Assembly: GCF_964204645.1 (NCBI RefSeq)
Contig: NC_134035.1
Location: forward strand, 3,486,001-3,550,000
Length of the DNA: 64,000 nucleotides
DNA from: Tubulanus polymorphus
Taxonomy: Eukaryota > Nemertea > Palaeonemertea > Tubulaniformes > Tubulanidae
Direction: 5' to 3'
This document shows positions 33,066 through 56,800 of the stretch, piece after piece. The notes under the pieces are model-generated. The model was not told where the DNA came from. It searched no databases and saw only the letters and a program-made list of their open reading frames with translations. A program made the position numbers and the translations under genes. Position 1 is the stretch's first letter; each line of letters begins with the position of its first letter.

Positions 33066-34149
33066 TGGATCCGGATCTCAAATACAACTTCTTAGATCCA
33101 CGCTGAGATGACAGGACTTCGATTCCAAATTAACGATGTTTCAATATGTCCCCCACTTTTACGTGGATTTAATTCAATTTCATCTATAGACGACACCAGA
33201 CACGCGACTCCGGCATTAGACTCCAATAACCCAGCATTTTCGTTATATCTCACAAGAATATCTGCACCATACACGTACTACTTTTCTTACAAGAATATTG
33301 AGACTGAATACCAGGTGTCCATTTTTATAGCTTGTCATATATTACCGCTTGTAGGCTTATAACGAAAGCTCGTATGAGAGCCTTGACTTAGTATATATAA
33401 GTATACGGGTATAGACACACAACCACACGTCGTTAATAAGTATTGCGGCCGTTGTAGACAATAGCTATATTATAGATATGACACTTATAATTGATTGGTG
33501 TAACATTTAACAGGACGATGTTTTTTTTTTCATTGCAGGATCGGTGATTTCATTCGAGCTATACTGTATTCGTCCCAATGGATCCGTGCCGACCTCTGTG
33601 TGACGTTTAGATTTGTTACACGTGTATTATCTGTTGATCAACTTTTATAATGCATCGAATTGTTCAGCAAGACTCGCATATATAAACACTGCTATTTCTT
33701 AAACTTGTTTTCTCATTTATCAGCGACACTCGGCATCATACGCTCGCGTTTGATGCCGAGAAACCGCTCCGTGGTCGCTCGGAGGGGTTGCCTTGTTGTC
33801 ACCTATCCATTTGCATAACAATTCAATCAACTCAACGTAACAAAATACAGTAGGCGGCGCCACATTACGGCCCACGGAAGCGCCAACACCACGCGGGCGG
33901 AGGTAATCGCTGAATAAACCGGAACCGACATTTCCAATTATGTACTTCGATTTAGACCATTTTCCGTTAATTCCACCGCCGATCACACAACTATATCTAG
34001 CGTCGATTTCCGATTTCAAAATCAAACCCCCCGTTTCGCCACGGCAGGAGCACCAAATCAAACGAAATATATAGTAGGGTCCATCCATTTTTTTTTAAAT
34101 TGTTAATTCCCTGGTTGAAAAGATAATCTGAATCAACGTCGGTCTGTCT

Positions 34150-34260
34150 GGGTTAAAGAACTACGACGATGGTGCGCATGCGTGCTCGGTACTCGCCGAG
34201 AAGTAGCCGGCGTCGAGCGAGCAAATGTTTGCAGTCGACTCAATCCTTGTTTATCCTTAA
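34150..34260 (+). promoter_or_regulatory. Candidate RFX6 promoter region
   Basis: A CpG-richer stretch with GTGCGCATGCGTGC (one mismatch from the NRF-1 palindrome) about 330 bases before the proposed first coding exon of RFX6. No TATA box is evident. Confidence 0.3.
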
Positions 34261-34502
34261 CGGCGTATTATCGTCGTCTTATCAGTACAAATGAATAATT
34301 AACTGCTGAAACAAAACCTAATAAAGGTAATGCAAACATTTAAACAAGTGTTATTGCCTGGCATGTATCACTACTGTTCCGTTAGACCATTCCGATTCAT
34401 TTGTCTTTGCGGGTTCGTCGCAAAACGTGCTCGGGGGTTTAGGATACAAACATCTTTTTTTTTGTTGGCATTCGCGGTTGTTTCGGGTCTGAAAACTATA
34501 TT

Positions 34503-46547
<12,045 letters not shown>

Positions 46548-46750
46548 GATCGTGGAAGATTTTCTCACCGGGAACGAAATCATTTCAATCGGGACCCGTT
46601 CGTCATCGAGTACGTGCACCGAAAATTTCCTTCATCCGTGTATACAATTCTAAGCATTCCGCAGACGTGACTATACGGCTTCATATTTCTAAGAGCTCAC
46701 CAAACAATATCAAAACACTCAAAATCAGCAATAATTTCTAGTTCGTTTTC

Positions 46751-46756
46751 AATAAA
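46751..46756 (+). terminator. RFX6 polyadenylation signal
   Basis: AATAAA about 200 bases after the RFX6 stop codon, the first canonical signal downstream. Confidence 0.6.
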
Positions 46757-47265
46757 ACTACTATTTTTGATGCCACATTTTGGTGAAAACCACCACAATT
46801 AGACTAAGTCATATCAGGAAGTCTGGTCTGACCTAATGGATAAATTGGCCCATTTTCAGCCCCTTCCCCGTGAAGAGCGCCTCCCTCATGGATGCACGTA
46901 CTTTTTGAACGGCCCCGATGCAATATTCCGAATATAGAAACGAATAAAAAAGAAACGCATTTCAAATTGAATAGCCAATTATAATCATAACCGTATTCAT
47001 AATTATTTCATCATCGTTTTAGCTGTTATTATTATTGTTGTTTGACATTTTAAATGCATATAAGACAATAACCAAATACCGCGCGTATAAAACAAGATTT
47101 CATTATTATTATTATTATTATTATTATCATTATTATTACACAGACATCACAACCTATACAGAATAAGTATAATAAGTATAATGTAACAATACCGACAAAG
47201 TTCGAAATTGCTTTGTCCTACGAGAAACGGTAGAACGTCGTTGAAACGAACTGGAATTTAACGAT

Positions 47266-47376
47266 TCATCTGAAACTTTGAGATTTCATTTTCATTTCAA
47301 TCTTGAGATCGCAGATGTAGTTGATGTCGTTTTCTCGAAGTTCGTTCCAGCGAAGTTCCAACGTGCGAATACATCT
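47266..47376 (-). CDS. Candidate terminal exon with a leucine-rich-repeat-like segment
   Basis: After TACTTACAAAACAG on the minus strand, a phase-0 frame reads 36 residues to a TGA, including RTLELRWNELRENDINYIC, which fits an LxxLxLxxNxL repeat. The acceptor lacks a pyrimidine tract. The plus strand of the same interval is also open, with a good acceptor and a GTAAGT donor, so strand and reality are both unsettled. Confidence 0.22.
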   Translation of the reverse strand, partial: RCIRTLELRWNELRENDINYICDLKIEMKMKSQSFR

Positions 47377-48751
47377 CTGTTTTGTAAGTACGCCAATCGA
47401 GATTTTTAGAAAAAAATTGAAGCTCAGCTTTCGAACACCTTTTCAAATCATGTACCCCGAAATGAACGTTTTGGTGACCATTATCGTTAAAATACATCAC
47501 CTCGCGTTTGTTTACGTGAATGAAGCGTGGCGTGAAAATGTTGCTTTAGACTTCGCGTTACTCGTTATACTGCAATTCGCAAGATATTGGGATCAGAGAA
47601 TTTATAGACTTTCTCTAATAAAAAAAGTGTTTGCGAATTGATTGACTTAAAAACTCTATCGCTGGAGAATTAAGATTTTTTAGGGGGGAAATATTGAAGT
47701 ATATTTTGGCTTTTGTAAAACTTCCAAAGCTTGTCTGAGCTTTTTGACGACTGTAAGACAACCCTAGTGCACGCTGATACAGTATGAGCGGCCATGTTTG
47801 ACTAGTTTTATATCTAGCGAAAATTGAAGTTATTCGATCTGTCCGTTGTTAGCTGGTGACCGCGCCCAAACCTATTGCATCGAACTACTGAGTTCAAGCG
47901 CCAATTACCCCCTAGGAAAGACAGCCTAGACGCGGGAACGGACCGATACTCGCTTGTCAGGGCAAAAGGGAACCAAAAGGCCAATTTCCCCCTAGGAAAG
48001 GCAGCCTAGACGTTCAGGCAAGTACCGCTGTCGTGATGTCAAATCTTATGTTTCTGGCGTTTCTAGTTCATTGTTAGTTGTTAATTTTCGATATTCAACA
48101 ACGTACCGGGTGAAGCCCCGAGGTTTAGCCGATCAATGATCGTATTGTTCCGGTATATAGCAAACATTTAGAACCATGATAACGAGTAAGCGGAAGTCTA
48201 CATAGATTAATGAGCGATGGTGCGCATGAAATCATCGGTTCAATTAAAAAACCTAAAACCTAAACCGTCGTGAATGTACACAAATCATTATGATTATGGG
48301 GGGGGGGGGGTGGTGTTAGGGTGCTACTAACGCTGAAGTTGAATTTCTATATTCTATATCCAAAATACACGTTTACATAATATCTAATTTCTATTCATAT
48401 TGAATTTACAAACTTAATTAACAATGATAACAACCTATAACAAACGGCCTTGTTTATAAAAAGGCCATCGGCAAACATAAACTGAAACCTTTTTTGCCTT
48501 TTTATATTTTTAACGGTAATAATTTCAAGGGCCTGAACATAAAAATCAACGATATAACTGACTGTATAAATAGGACGTAATTAAAATACTATGCGTATGG
48601 ATACTTGATTATCACAATGTGGAAAGTTCGAATCGAGGAAATTCGGTGCATCGCCGATTCATCGCGAAATACTAGCGAAAAAATCGAGGAAAAACCAACC
48701 AACATTATTAACAACTAGGAATATCATGAAACAGATAGAGTAGAGTGTTAA

Positions 48752-48885
48752 TGGGTCAGTTGCTCAAAAGTTGGTTAAAGATAACCGGCAGATAAATATC
48801 ATAGTAACAACGAACTTTTTCAAGTGTCTGTGTGTCTACTATCCATTGGTTAACTCTAACTAACCAACTTTTGAACAACCGGCCC
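48752..48885. repeat. Palindromic MITE-like element, family B
   Basis: GGGTCAGTTGCTCAAAAGTT at the left mirrors AACTTTTGAACAACCGGCCC at the right. The interior is shared with 17381-17511. A half copy is at 53897-53990. Confidence 0.85.
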
Positions 48886-50164
48886 TATATAAATAATTTC
48901 GAGTTAGAACTGGGCTTAGATCGGCCGAAAGCTGTCCAGCAGCTCGACTTATATTTAACCAAAGAAAATCTCCGTTTATAAACCTCGGTTTCTATCCAAT
49001 TTCTAGCCAATTTCTGAGATTATATACATTGTTTTTTTTTCAACTTTCGAAACTTAACAACAATTTCGTACGAACGATTACTTAGCGATGCACCAAATTG
49101 TCAAGTTCTTCTTTTTGTTTTCAAACAGAAAATACTGCAACACGAAAATGATAGTTTTAATACACAGAGAATCTATATGTTTCGTAACCGGTCATCTAAA
49201 CCCTTATCGTGAAAACATTTCATGACTTGTGTATCTCATATTTCACTTGATTGAACATGATTTCGTATATGTTTGTACATGTAATGTATTTACACTAAAG
49301 CTGGAATGTTAACCTCTGGTTAGTTTTAAATTTATAATACTAGAAATAAAACGACATTATTTACAACACTATGATATTACTGATACTAAATGTTTTCTGT
49401 CGCTTTACACTGCGTTTTGGACTTTTAAGATATTATTGAACATCGTCCTTGACACTTGGCCACGAAAATGTGCGTCGAATCATCAGTTATAAGTCCATAT
49501 GAAAATGAATTTCAAAATATACTTTGACTTTGAGACCTATATCTACGAGCGTGCGTCGACTCACAAAAACGGACCTGATAAATCGATATAAAGAAGTCTT
49601 CAATTCTGTAAGGAACAGTGACATTTTTGCTAACAAATGACCGTCCAATCGTAGACCACTGCATAACCTCAAGCCTACGATCGAGTATATTTGTAATGAT
49701 ACAGAAAACGTATAAGATAATATACGGACGTCACGCTTATCAGTGACTCCGTCATACTGGACGTGATATAGCAGTGAATATTCTACTTCGGTTAACAGCT
49801 ATGGCTTGACGTCCAATGTGACGTATTGTGACGTAGCATGCATTAATTAACCCCGTAAGCGATAAATTACTCAATCAACACATTTTTCGACAAAACGTCA
49901 TATATACCTCTATCTATTGCATATACCGCAAAAATTCACAGCTACGATTTAGTCACCCTGCTGCTTGTACGGACAGCAAAGGCACTGTTTTTGTAAGACT
50001 AGATTATTTTTCCGAAGCACCATAATGAAAATAGGTTTCCGCGACTGATCTGCGAAAATGAATTCCTACTATATAACGTAACGGCGCAGAATCGATCGCG
50101 ACTTGCTTTACCTTTCAAGATGATTCGACATCTGAGCGAACGCACTTTGATCGAAAGATGTGTA

Positions 50165-50369
50165 GAGAATCCCTAAGCACTGATAAAACGAGAAAGATGA
50201 AGCGCGAAATGTTTCGTTTAAGCTCATGATTTATCGGTTCGACGTTTTCCCGAGTTTTCCCGAAGACGACTATCATGCTATGTAGCCGAAACGTCGAATC
50301 GATAAATCATTAGCTTTAAGGAAACTTTTCTTACTTCACCATTCTCGCCTTGTTAGTGTGCGATTCTCT
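50165..50369. repeat. Foldback downstream of RASEF
   Basis: Imperfect arms of about 95 bases start GAGAATCCCTAAGCACT and end with the inverted TAGTGTGCGATTCTC. The inner arms TGATTTATCGGTTCGACGTTT and GAAACGTCGAATCGATAAATC flank a centre containing CGAAGACGACTA and GTAGCCGAAACG, a degenerate form of the hairpin motif. Confidence 0.7.
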
Positions 50370-50436
50370 ATATATCGTCACAACACGGACTCGCAGTGTT
50401 TCATCAATGTCTATTTGATCGAAAGACGAAATAGAA

Positions 50437-50438
<2 letters not shown>

Positions 50439-50511
<73 letters not shown>
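50439..50511. repeat. (AT)n microsatellite, about 36 units
   Basis: Uninterrupted alternating A and T, about 300 bases beyond the RASEF polyadenylation signal. Confidence 0.97.
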
Positions 50512-50515
<4 letters not shown>

Positions 50516-50810
50516 ACCTATTATCTTCATTAAGTACAATGGTACTTATATATATGTGTGTGTATAGTAAATGATGATTCGAAAGAGACGATTTTAATTT
50601 TAAGCGACGAGTATTTTTGCGGATTTAAGTTTCTTATTTTCGTTTCCTGGCTATTTTTACTTACACTCTACTCTACTCGACCGGATCAGATTAAGAAAAT
50701 GCATTTTTTTGAAGTACTCATTTTATACTTTAAGAAAAATTGTCCCTTCGCTTATCTATAGGTCATAGAGCGATGGTTTTCGGCTCCGTGTCCGTTTTAC
50801 GTTTTTGTGC

Positions 50811-50816
50811 TTTATT
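50811..50816 (-). terminator. RASEF polyadenylation signal
   Basis: AATAAA on the minus strand, 35 bases after the RASEF stop codon. Confidence 0.65.
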
Positions 50817-50851
50817 CGTGGACGAGTTCCACCGGTTAGACTGAATGTATT

Positions 50852-53800
50852 CTACATATTGCAGCAGGATTTCTTATCCGATTTTTCCAGACTCGACTGG
50901 CCTAATTGCATACCGGCACTTTGGACTTCTATATCTTCGTTTGTGCGTAAAATCCTGCAATTTAAAAAACGAAATTAGACGCATTAACGAGGCCTCGTTC
51001 GACGCGAATACTGTAAAGAGGACGTTCATATGTAGAGAATCCCATAATGAAAATAACAAGAAATAATACAAGTCAAGAAATAGTTCCCGTGAGCAACGTT
51101 TCGACTATATTCTAATAGTCATCTTCGGGAATACTGTATTCCTTGAGCAAGTGTAGTTTATTCAACGTTTCGGCTATATTCTAACAGTCATCTTCAGGAA
51201 TACTGTATTCCTTGAGCTAGTAGTTTATTCAACATTTCCACTATATTCTAATAGTCATCTTCAGGAATACTGTATTCCTTGAGCTAGTAGTTTATTCAAC
51301 GTTTCGACTATATTCTAATAGTCATCTTCAGGAATACTGTATTCCTTGAGCTAGTAGTTTATTCAACGTTTCGACTCTATTCTAATAGTCATCTTCGGGA
51401 ATACTGTATTCTTTGTGCTAGTAGTTTATTCAACGTTTCGACTCTATTCTAATAGTCATCTTCAGGAATACTGTATTCCTTGAGCTAGTAGTTTATTCAA
51501 CGTTTCGACTCTATTCTAATAGTCATCTTCGGGAATACTGTATTCCTTGAGCTAGTAGTTTATTCAACGTTTCGACTCTATTCTAATAGTCATCTTCGGG
51601 AATACTGTATTCCTTGTGCTAGTAGTTTATTCAACGTTTCGACTCTATTCTAATAGTCATCTTCAGGAATACTGTATTCCTTGAGCTAGTAGTTTATTCA
51701 ACGTTTCGACTCTATTCTAATAGTCATCTTCGGGAATACTGTATTCCTTGTGCTAGTAGTTTATTCAACGTTTCGACTCTATTCTAATAGTCATCTTCGG
51801 GAATACTGTATTCCTTGTGCTAGTAGTTTATTCAACGTTTCGACTATATCCTGATAGTCATCTTCAGGAATACTGTATTCCGTATTCCTTGAGCTAGTGT
51901 TTATTTAACGTGGTAGCCAATTCTGATATGACTGCTAGTATAATTGCAAAAAGTTTTAATTTTGAGAGTTAAGAAGCACCTTAAAGAAAATAGAAGGGGG
52001 GAGGAAAAATATCTTACCTCGCTAATTCGGTGACGCATTCTAAAACATTCTCCCCGTCTTTGGCACTGGTTTCGATAAAGAGGGCGTCGTATGTCTGAGA
52101 CGAGAAAAAAAAATAACGAATCAGATTATCTTTACTAAACTGCTTAATACGAGTACCATATTCGAAACTGTGTAATGAAGTATATAGCTACCTTGGCAAT
52201 TCGTTCACCGTCTTCGTATTTCACCGTTCGTCGCCCGTCGGCTTCGTATTCCGTCCTCAAATCCGTCTTATTACCCACCATCATTATAGGTATCTTCTTC
52301 TGCGATCCCTCCTATGTAAAGCAAACGCCGGGTGAGTTAACGCAGTGTACGCGTATTCATAGGTATGATCATGGACTCTAAAACAATTCGTTTCAGAGTC
52401 CATCGTTTTAGAGTCCATGGTATAATACTTTCTGACGAACTGATAATTTTCTAGCAATTATTTTCTAATCAATTGCACATGCGAGTCAATACAACGTGAC
52501 AAGTAGTACTGATACATGTTAACTAGTTTATTAGACGCACGAGTTTTCGCTACTATTGTATCGTAGATTCATCTCCCATTCACCTGGTGAAGCTATTATA
52601 CTCTGGTAGCGCAAGCTCTTGCATCTGATAAACAAGTTAACCGTTAAAGCGCTGTTCTACACCCGGTTAACACGGCTCCTCTACTAATCTTCTCATCGTG
52701 TCTAATACTAGATTCAAGAATGCTTCGAATACGAACGAAATTTCGATACAATTTTTCCATATCTCGTACGGGCTTTCTTTCCATATTTTTCCCCATTTTC
52801 CACGACGACAAAAACGAACAAAAAACCGTGCAGTCGGTGCAGAAAGATGTTAGTGAATAGATTCAAGGTATTATTCTACTAATCTAATTATCATGCAAGC
52901 GACCAGAGGACGCCTAAATCCATGCTATGATGCAATATAGTCGTATACAAAGATGTTTATATAGACGTGACGTATACATATATGATAGGTGTGATAGGTT
53001 TTTTTAAACCGGATACCCAGTGAGATGAAACCAATTTATATCTGGTCGTACAAATTGGCACTTGTGATTGCTAACACAGCAGACAGTATAAGACGTGAAG
53101 TGTTTGTATATGGATGTATATACACCTACCACTATTCTAATTATGACGGCCAGTACTTGCGAGTAATTTGCGATTCGTTCCCTTGGCGGCCACTGTATAC
53201 GATGTATTTATAGACCCCGGGGGTCAGAGTAGACTGGTTTTAACTTTTCGGTCGCTGGAGAAGCACATCTAATGATGGCTTCTCTACTGAGAGACCGAAA
53301 CATTGTTTCTATGAATTCTCTGATTCAAATGCCAAATTTGTGAGGTTTTTTGGAGCAAATAAGAGGTTATTCTTTTACTAAACGCCTATTTTCATATGCG
53401 TCACATCGACCGTCAACTGGCCGTCAATTGCGACTCCAGTTATAGCCATAGCCCAACGCACATGATGCGTGATCAATACGTCATAGTGACGTCACGCATT
53501 GTCTCTATATATCGGAGTTAATTTCGGGGCTCGAACACCGGGTACTGACCGTCAAAATGCTGCCACCGTACCGAGAGTAGCGGAGCATGTATTAATAGTT
53601 GTCTAACCTGACTCACCTCCACGGCTTCCACCCATTCTCGCACGTTTATGAACGAACGTTCGTAGGTGACGTCATAAAGCAGCAGCACCCCGTCGGCGCG
53701 TCGGAAATACGATTTGGCGATGCTGCGGAATCGTTCCTGACCGGCAGTGTCCCATAACTGCAACGCGATCACTCTATTGTCGACTTGGAGCGTTTTCGTT

Positions 53801-56800
53801 TGGAAGTCAACGCCTGAAAACGAACGGAGACAAGAGAAATTGAGAACTTGTTGCCGTGAAGTTAAGCTGACATTGACCAAGTACAATTGATTACCCAGGC
53901 CCCAGTTGCTCAAAAGTTGTTTAGAGTTAATAGGTGGATTAGTGACAATTCACTTCGCATTGCTACACATGGTATTTCTCCATCGGGGGCTAGTTGCACA
54001 GTCATGACTTAAGACCACGTTAGTCTTAAGACTGGTCTTAAGTTGTTAGATTGGCTATAGAACTTTATAATTATTTCCCTGCGTCGTTGAGCTAAAGGGG
54101 CGCTCCTTGAAATAAAGTGCCAGTGTAAAATAGCCTATATTTCGGCGCCGGCCTTTGGCAAACGTCACGACACCCCCGAATAGCCATTTTACTCCCGGCG
54201 CTGATATAACGTTTTTGATTTAGAACACGCGTTTACCTAACGTTGAATTAAGATTGTTGACGAATTTTCCTTTGCAAAGTCTCATTATAAAACTGGATTT
54301 CCCAACGGCCGCGTCTCCGCACAATACGACTTTATACATTCGTTCCGGTTCGGAAGTTATTTGTTGTGTGCTGAGCGCCTGAAAATTAGAAACGTTGAAA
54401 GCTGATTCGGTATTTTCATTTTCATAAGAAAAGTAACTTGGTAGTTTATTGACGCCTTGAAGAAGACTAACGATGGTTTTTACAGCGTCGAAAAATCGAC
54501 GGTTCGGAAAGCATCTCTAACTACGGGTATCTCGAAGATACTTACATTTTTCGGTACGCTCGGTAGTTGTCTGCGATGCCGACCTTTCGTCGATCTTTGC
54601 GACCGTTGACTGCTCCGGCTACTAGCCGACCCCGGTCGACTGGGCGACCGCGAAACCGACCGCGACATCGACGGCCTCAACGACTCCAACTCTACCTCGG
54701 TGTCCATGTCATCGTGCGACTCCGCCACCTACAACGATGCCATCCAGAGATAAAATAGATTCCCGCACTTTGATTTCTTTGCATTTTTATTATCTATGCC
54801 TTTTTATGATAAAGAAATAGCTTAAACACGTTGTTGGTGCTGTATACAAGGTCGAGAACATTGATTTATCAAATATCGACGATCAATGCCTATTGTTTTG
54901 TAGCCGGCTTACTGTAGCGTGTCAGTATTTCAGCTGTCGCTCAGCACCAGGTCACAAAGTTAATGAATCTACTTCAATGCGGGGTTCGTCAGCAGTTCAA
55001 TTAGAAATAAGCAAATGATTTGACTTTTGTTCACCAAGAACATAAGTGTGTTCCACAGGTGGTTACACTAGCGCAATGGAGATTATTGTGGATAAAACCA
55101 CTTCCAGGACTGGATGAAGACCATTGCTGCAACTCCCGGAGGGGAATGCAGGGCACAATGATTTTGAATCCTCTCACCTCTGTTTCTGTCTCCGTATCGG
55201 CGCCGAATCTCGAGTTTCGTCTGTCCGCGTAGTATTCTCCGTCGTCCAGTTCCGACTCGAAGTCGTTCACGTCTCGCATCGTCGAATGGCCGCTATCTGT
55301 ACGAAAAATCATACCGAACACGTGTGTGAGTCGTATCATCATAGAACTCAGGGCCGGATCTAGGGTCTCAGTCAGGGAGGGACGCCCCTCCGTGAATAGG
55401 GCATATCATTAGAATCAAAAGGGCACCACCGATAGAAAACTCATCGGAAAATATTCATCATTCGATTCATTCATATTGAATAATTCATATAGACCAATGA
55501 AATACCATAAAACACGCTTCACAAGTTGTTTTTTTTCAAAAGCAGAAGAAATGACCCAAAGTAAATGGCAAAAAATGGCGGCTATAGCAACGGTAAAACG
55601 GTTCATTAACAATCGATATTAACGAGGTTTGCATTAACGTCGGTGCATAATTAATAATTCATTTCTAACGCTGATATTTCCATCCGACGCAATACAATGA
55701 AATATACGTACGAGTTGATTAATCATTGCAGCTCTACGTTCATATGTTTAAATGTCGTTGTATTTTATATGATTGAGCGAAATGCACTGGTAGGTATAGG
55801 GCCTATAATTGATTCATCTGATGAAATAATACAGTCTCGAATTCATCGCTACCTAATTCACTTGATTTGTCCAGTTTCCTCGGGAAGGTCTTTAAGGACT
55901 TTGAAATCTCAAGACAGGTCTCAAGTTGTTAGATTGGTTATAGAACTAAAATGAGCTCAGACTCGTCTACGGTTGTTAGATTGGCTATAGAACCAAAATG
56001 AGCTTTGACTTAAGTTATTAGATTGGATTTAGAACTTAGATGGTCTTTAACTGTCCAAGCCATGACTGCGAAGCCCGTCCCGGGTCACACTGCAGGGGTC
56101 CAGTACTGACAGAAATACATTTGATTGTGATGGACCTTATGCTAATGCCCCCTACCGAGAAAGCCTTCCCTCGCCGATAGAGAACTTACCGAAATCCTCC
56201 GGTAGACTTTCTTTGTCGTACGATCTCTGATGTCGTAGAGAACGATTCAGCGTCGGGTCGCACAGGGCCAGACTCTGGTCGTCGACGAGTGTCGGTGAAC
56301 ACAGGCTTCGAGGCCGTTTTGCGCTGATGAAAATGAAAAACATAAGCAAACATTAACACGGTGTGGCCACTTTCCACCAATCTACAAATTCCTGGAATTT
56401 TGCCTAATTTTTCGGGCCATAACACAGAATTCCCTGAGTAAATCTGTGGATTTCTTGATAAAGAAACGCGTGGTCAACAGCATATCCAGATACTATGTGC
56501 TTTCCAGGTTTTTTTTGTGCAAAATTTGTCAAATTCCCAACCGAGTTTTCCCTGATTTCAAATAGATGTTTCTAATTCCCTGAGTTCTTCAGGGTTTCCA
56601 GGCCAATGCAGTGCCACCCTGACAGAATTTGACTCGAGGAAAATAAAACAGATTTTTATCGAAACATTGTGTAATCCATTATAGACGTTAATGCCCGTGT
56701 ATGATTATAGAGGACAATCTGTTTCACGTTATAAGAGATCGAGTGAGAACATTGACGTTTTGCCACCGACCCAATCTATCAGTGTAATAACCTATCAGTT

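Larger units (their letters stand above)
46757..50810. other. Intergenic stretch between convergent RFX6 and RASEF
   Basis: No named gene. It contains a candidate exon (47376-47266), an ATT tract at 47103-47135, a 74-base-period direct repeat at 47906-48012 (CCCCCTAGGAAAG and CAGCCTAGACG twice), a G12 run near 48300, a family B element and a foldback near 50165. Confidence 0.5.

Noticed and set aside
33720-34088. A 122-codon minus-strand open frame
   Set aside because: Its first part is the dispersed repeat also found at 26090, 29445 and 40640, so it is repeat-derived.
50325-50373. An alternative RASEF last exon reading RESHTNKARMVK
   Set aside because: It lies inside a foldback and lacks C-terminal cysteines. 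The exon at 50954-50852 has correct phase, a good acceptor and the CCNM tail.
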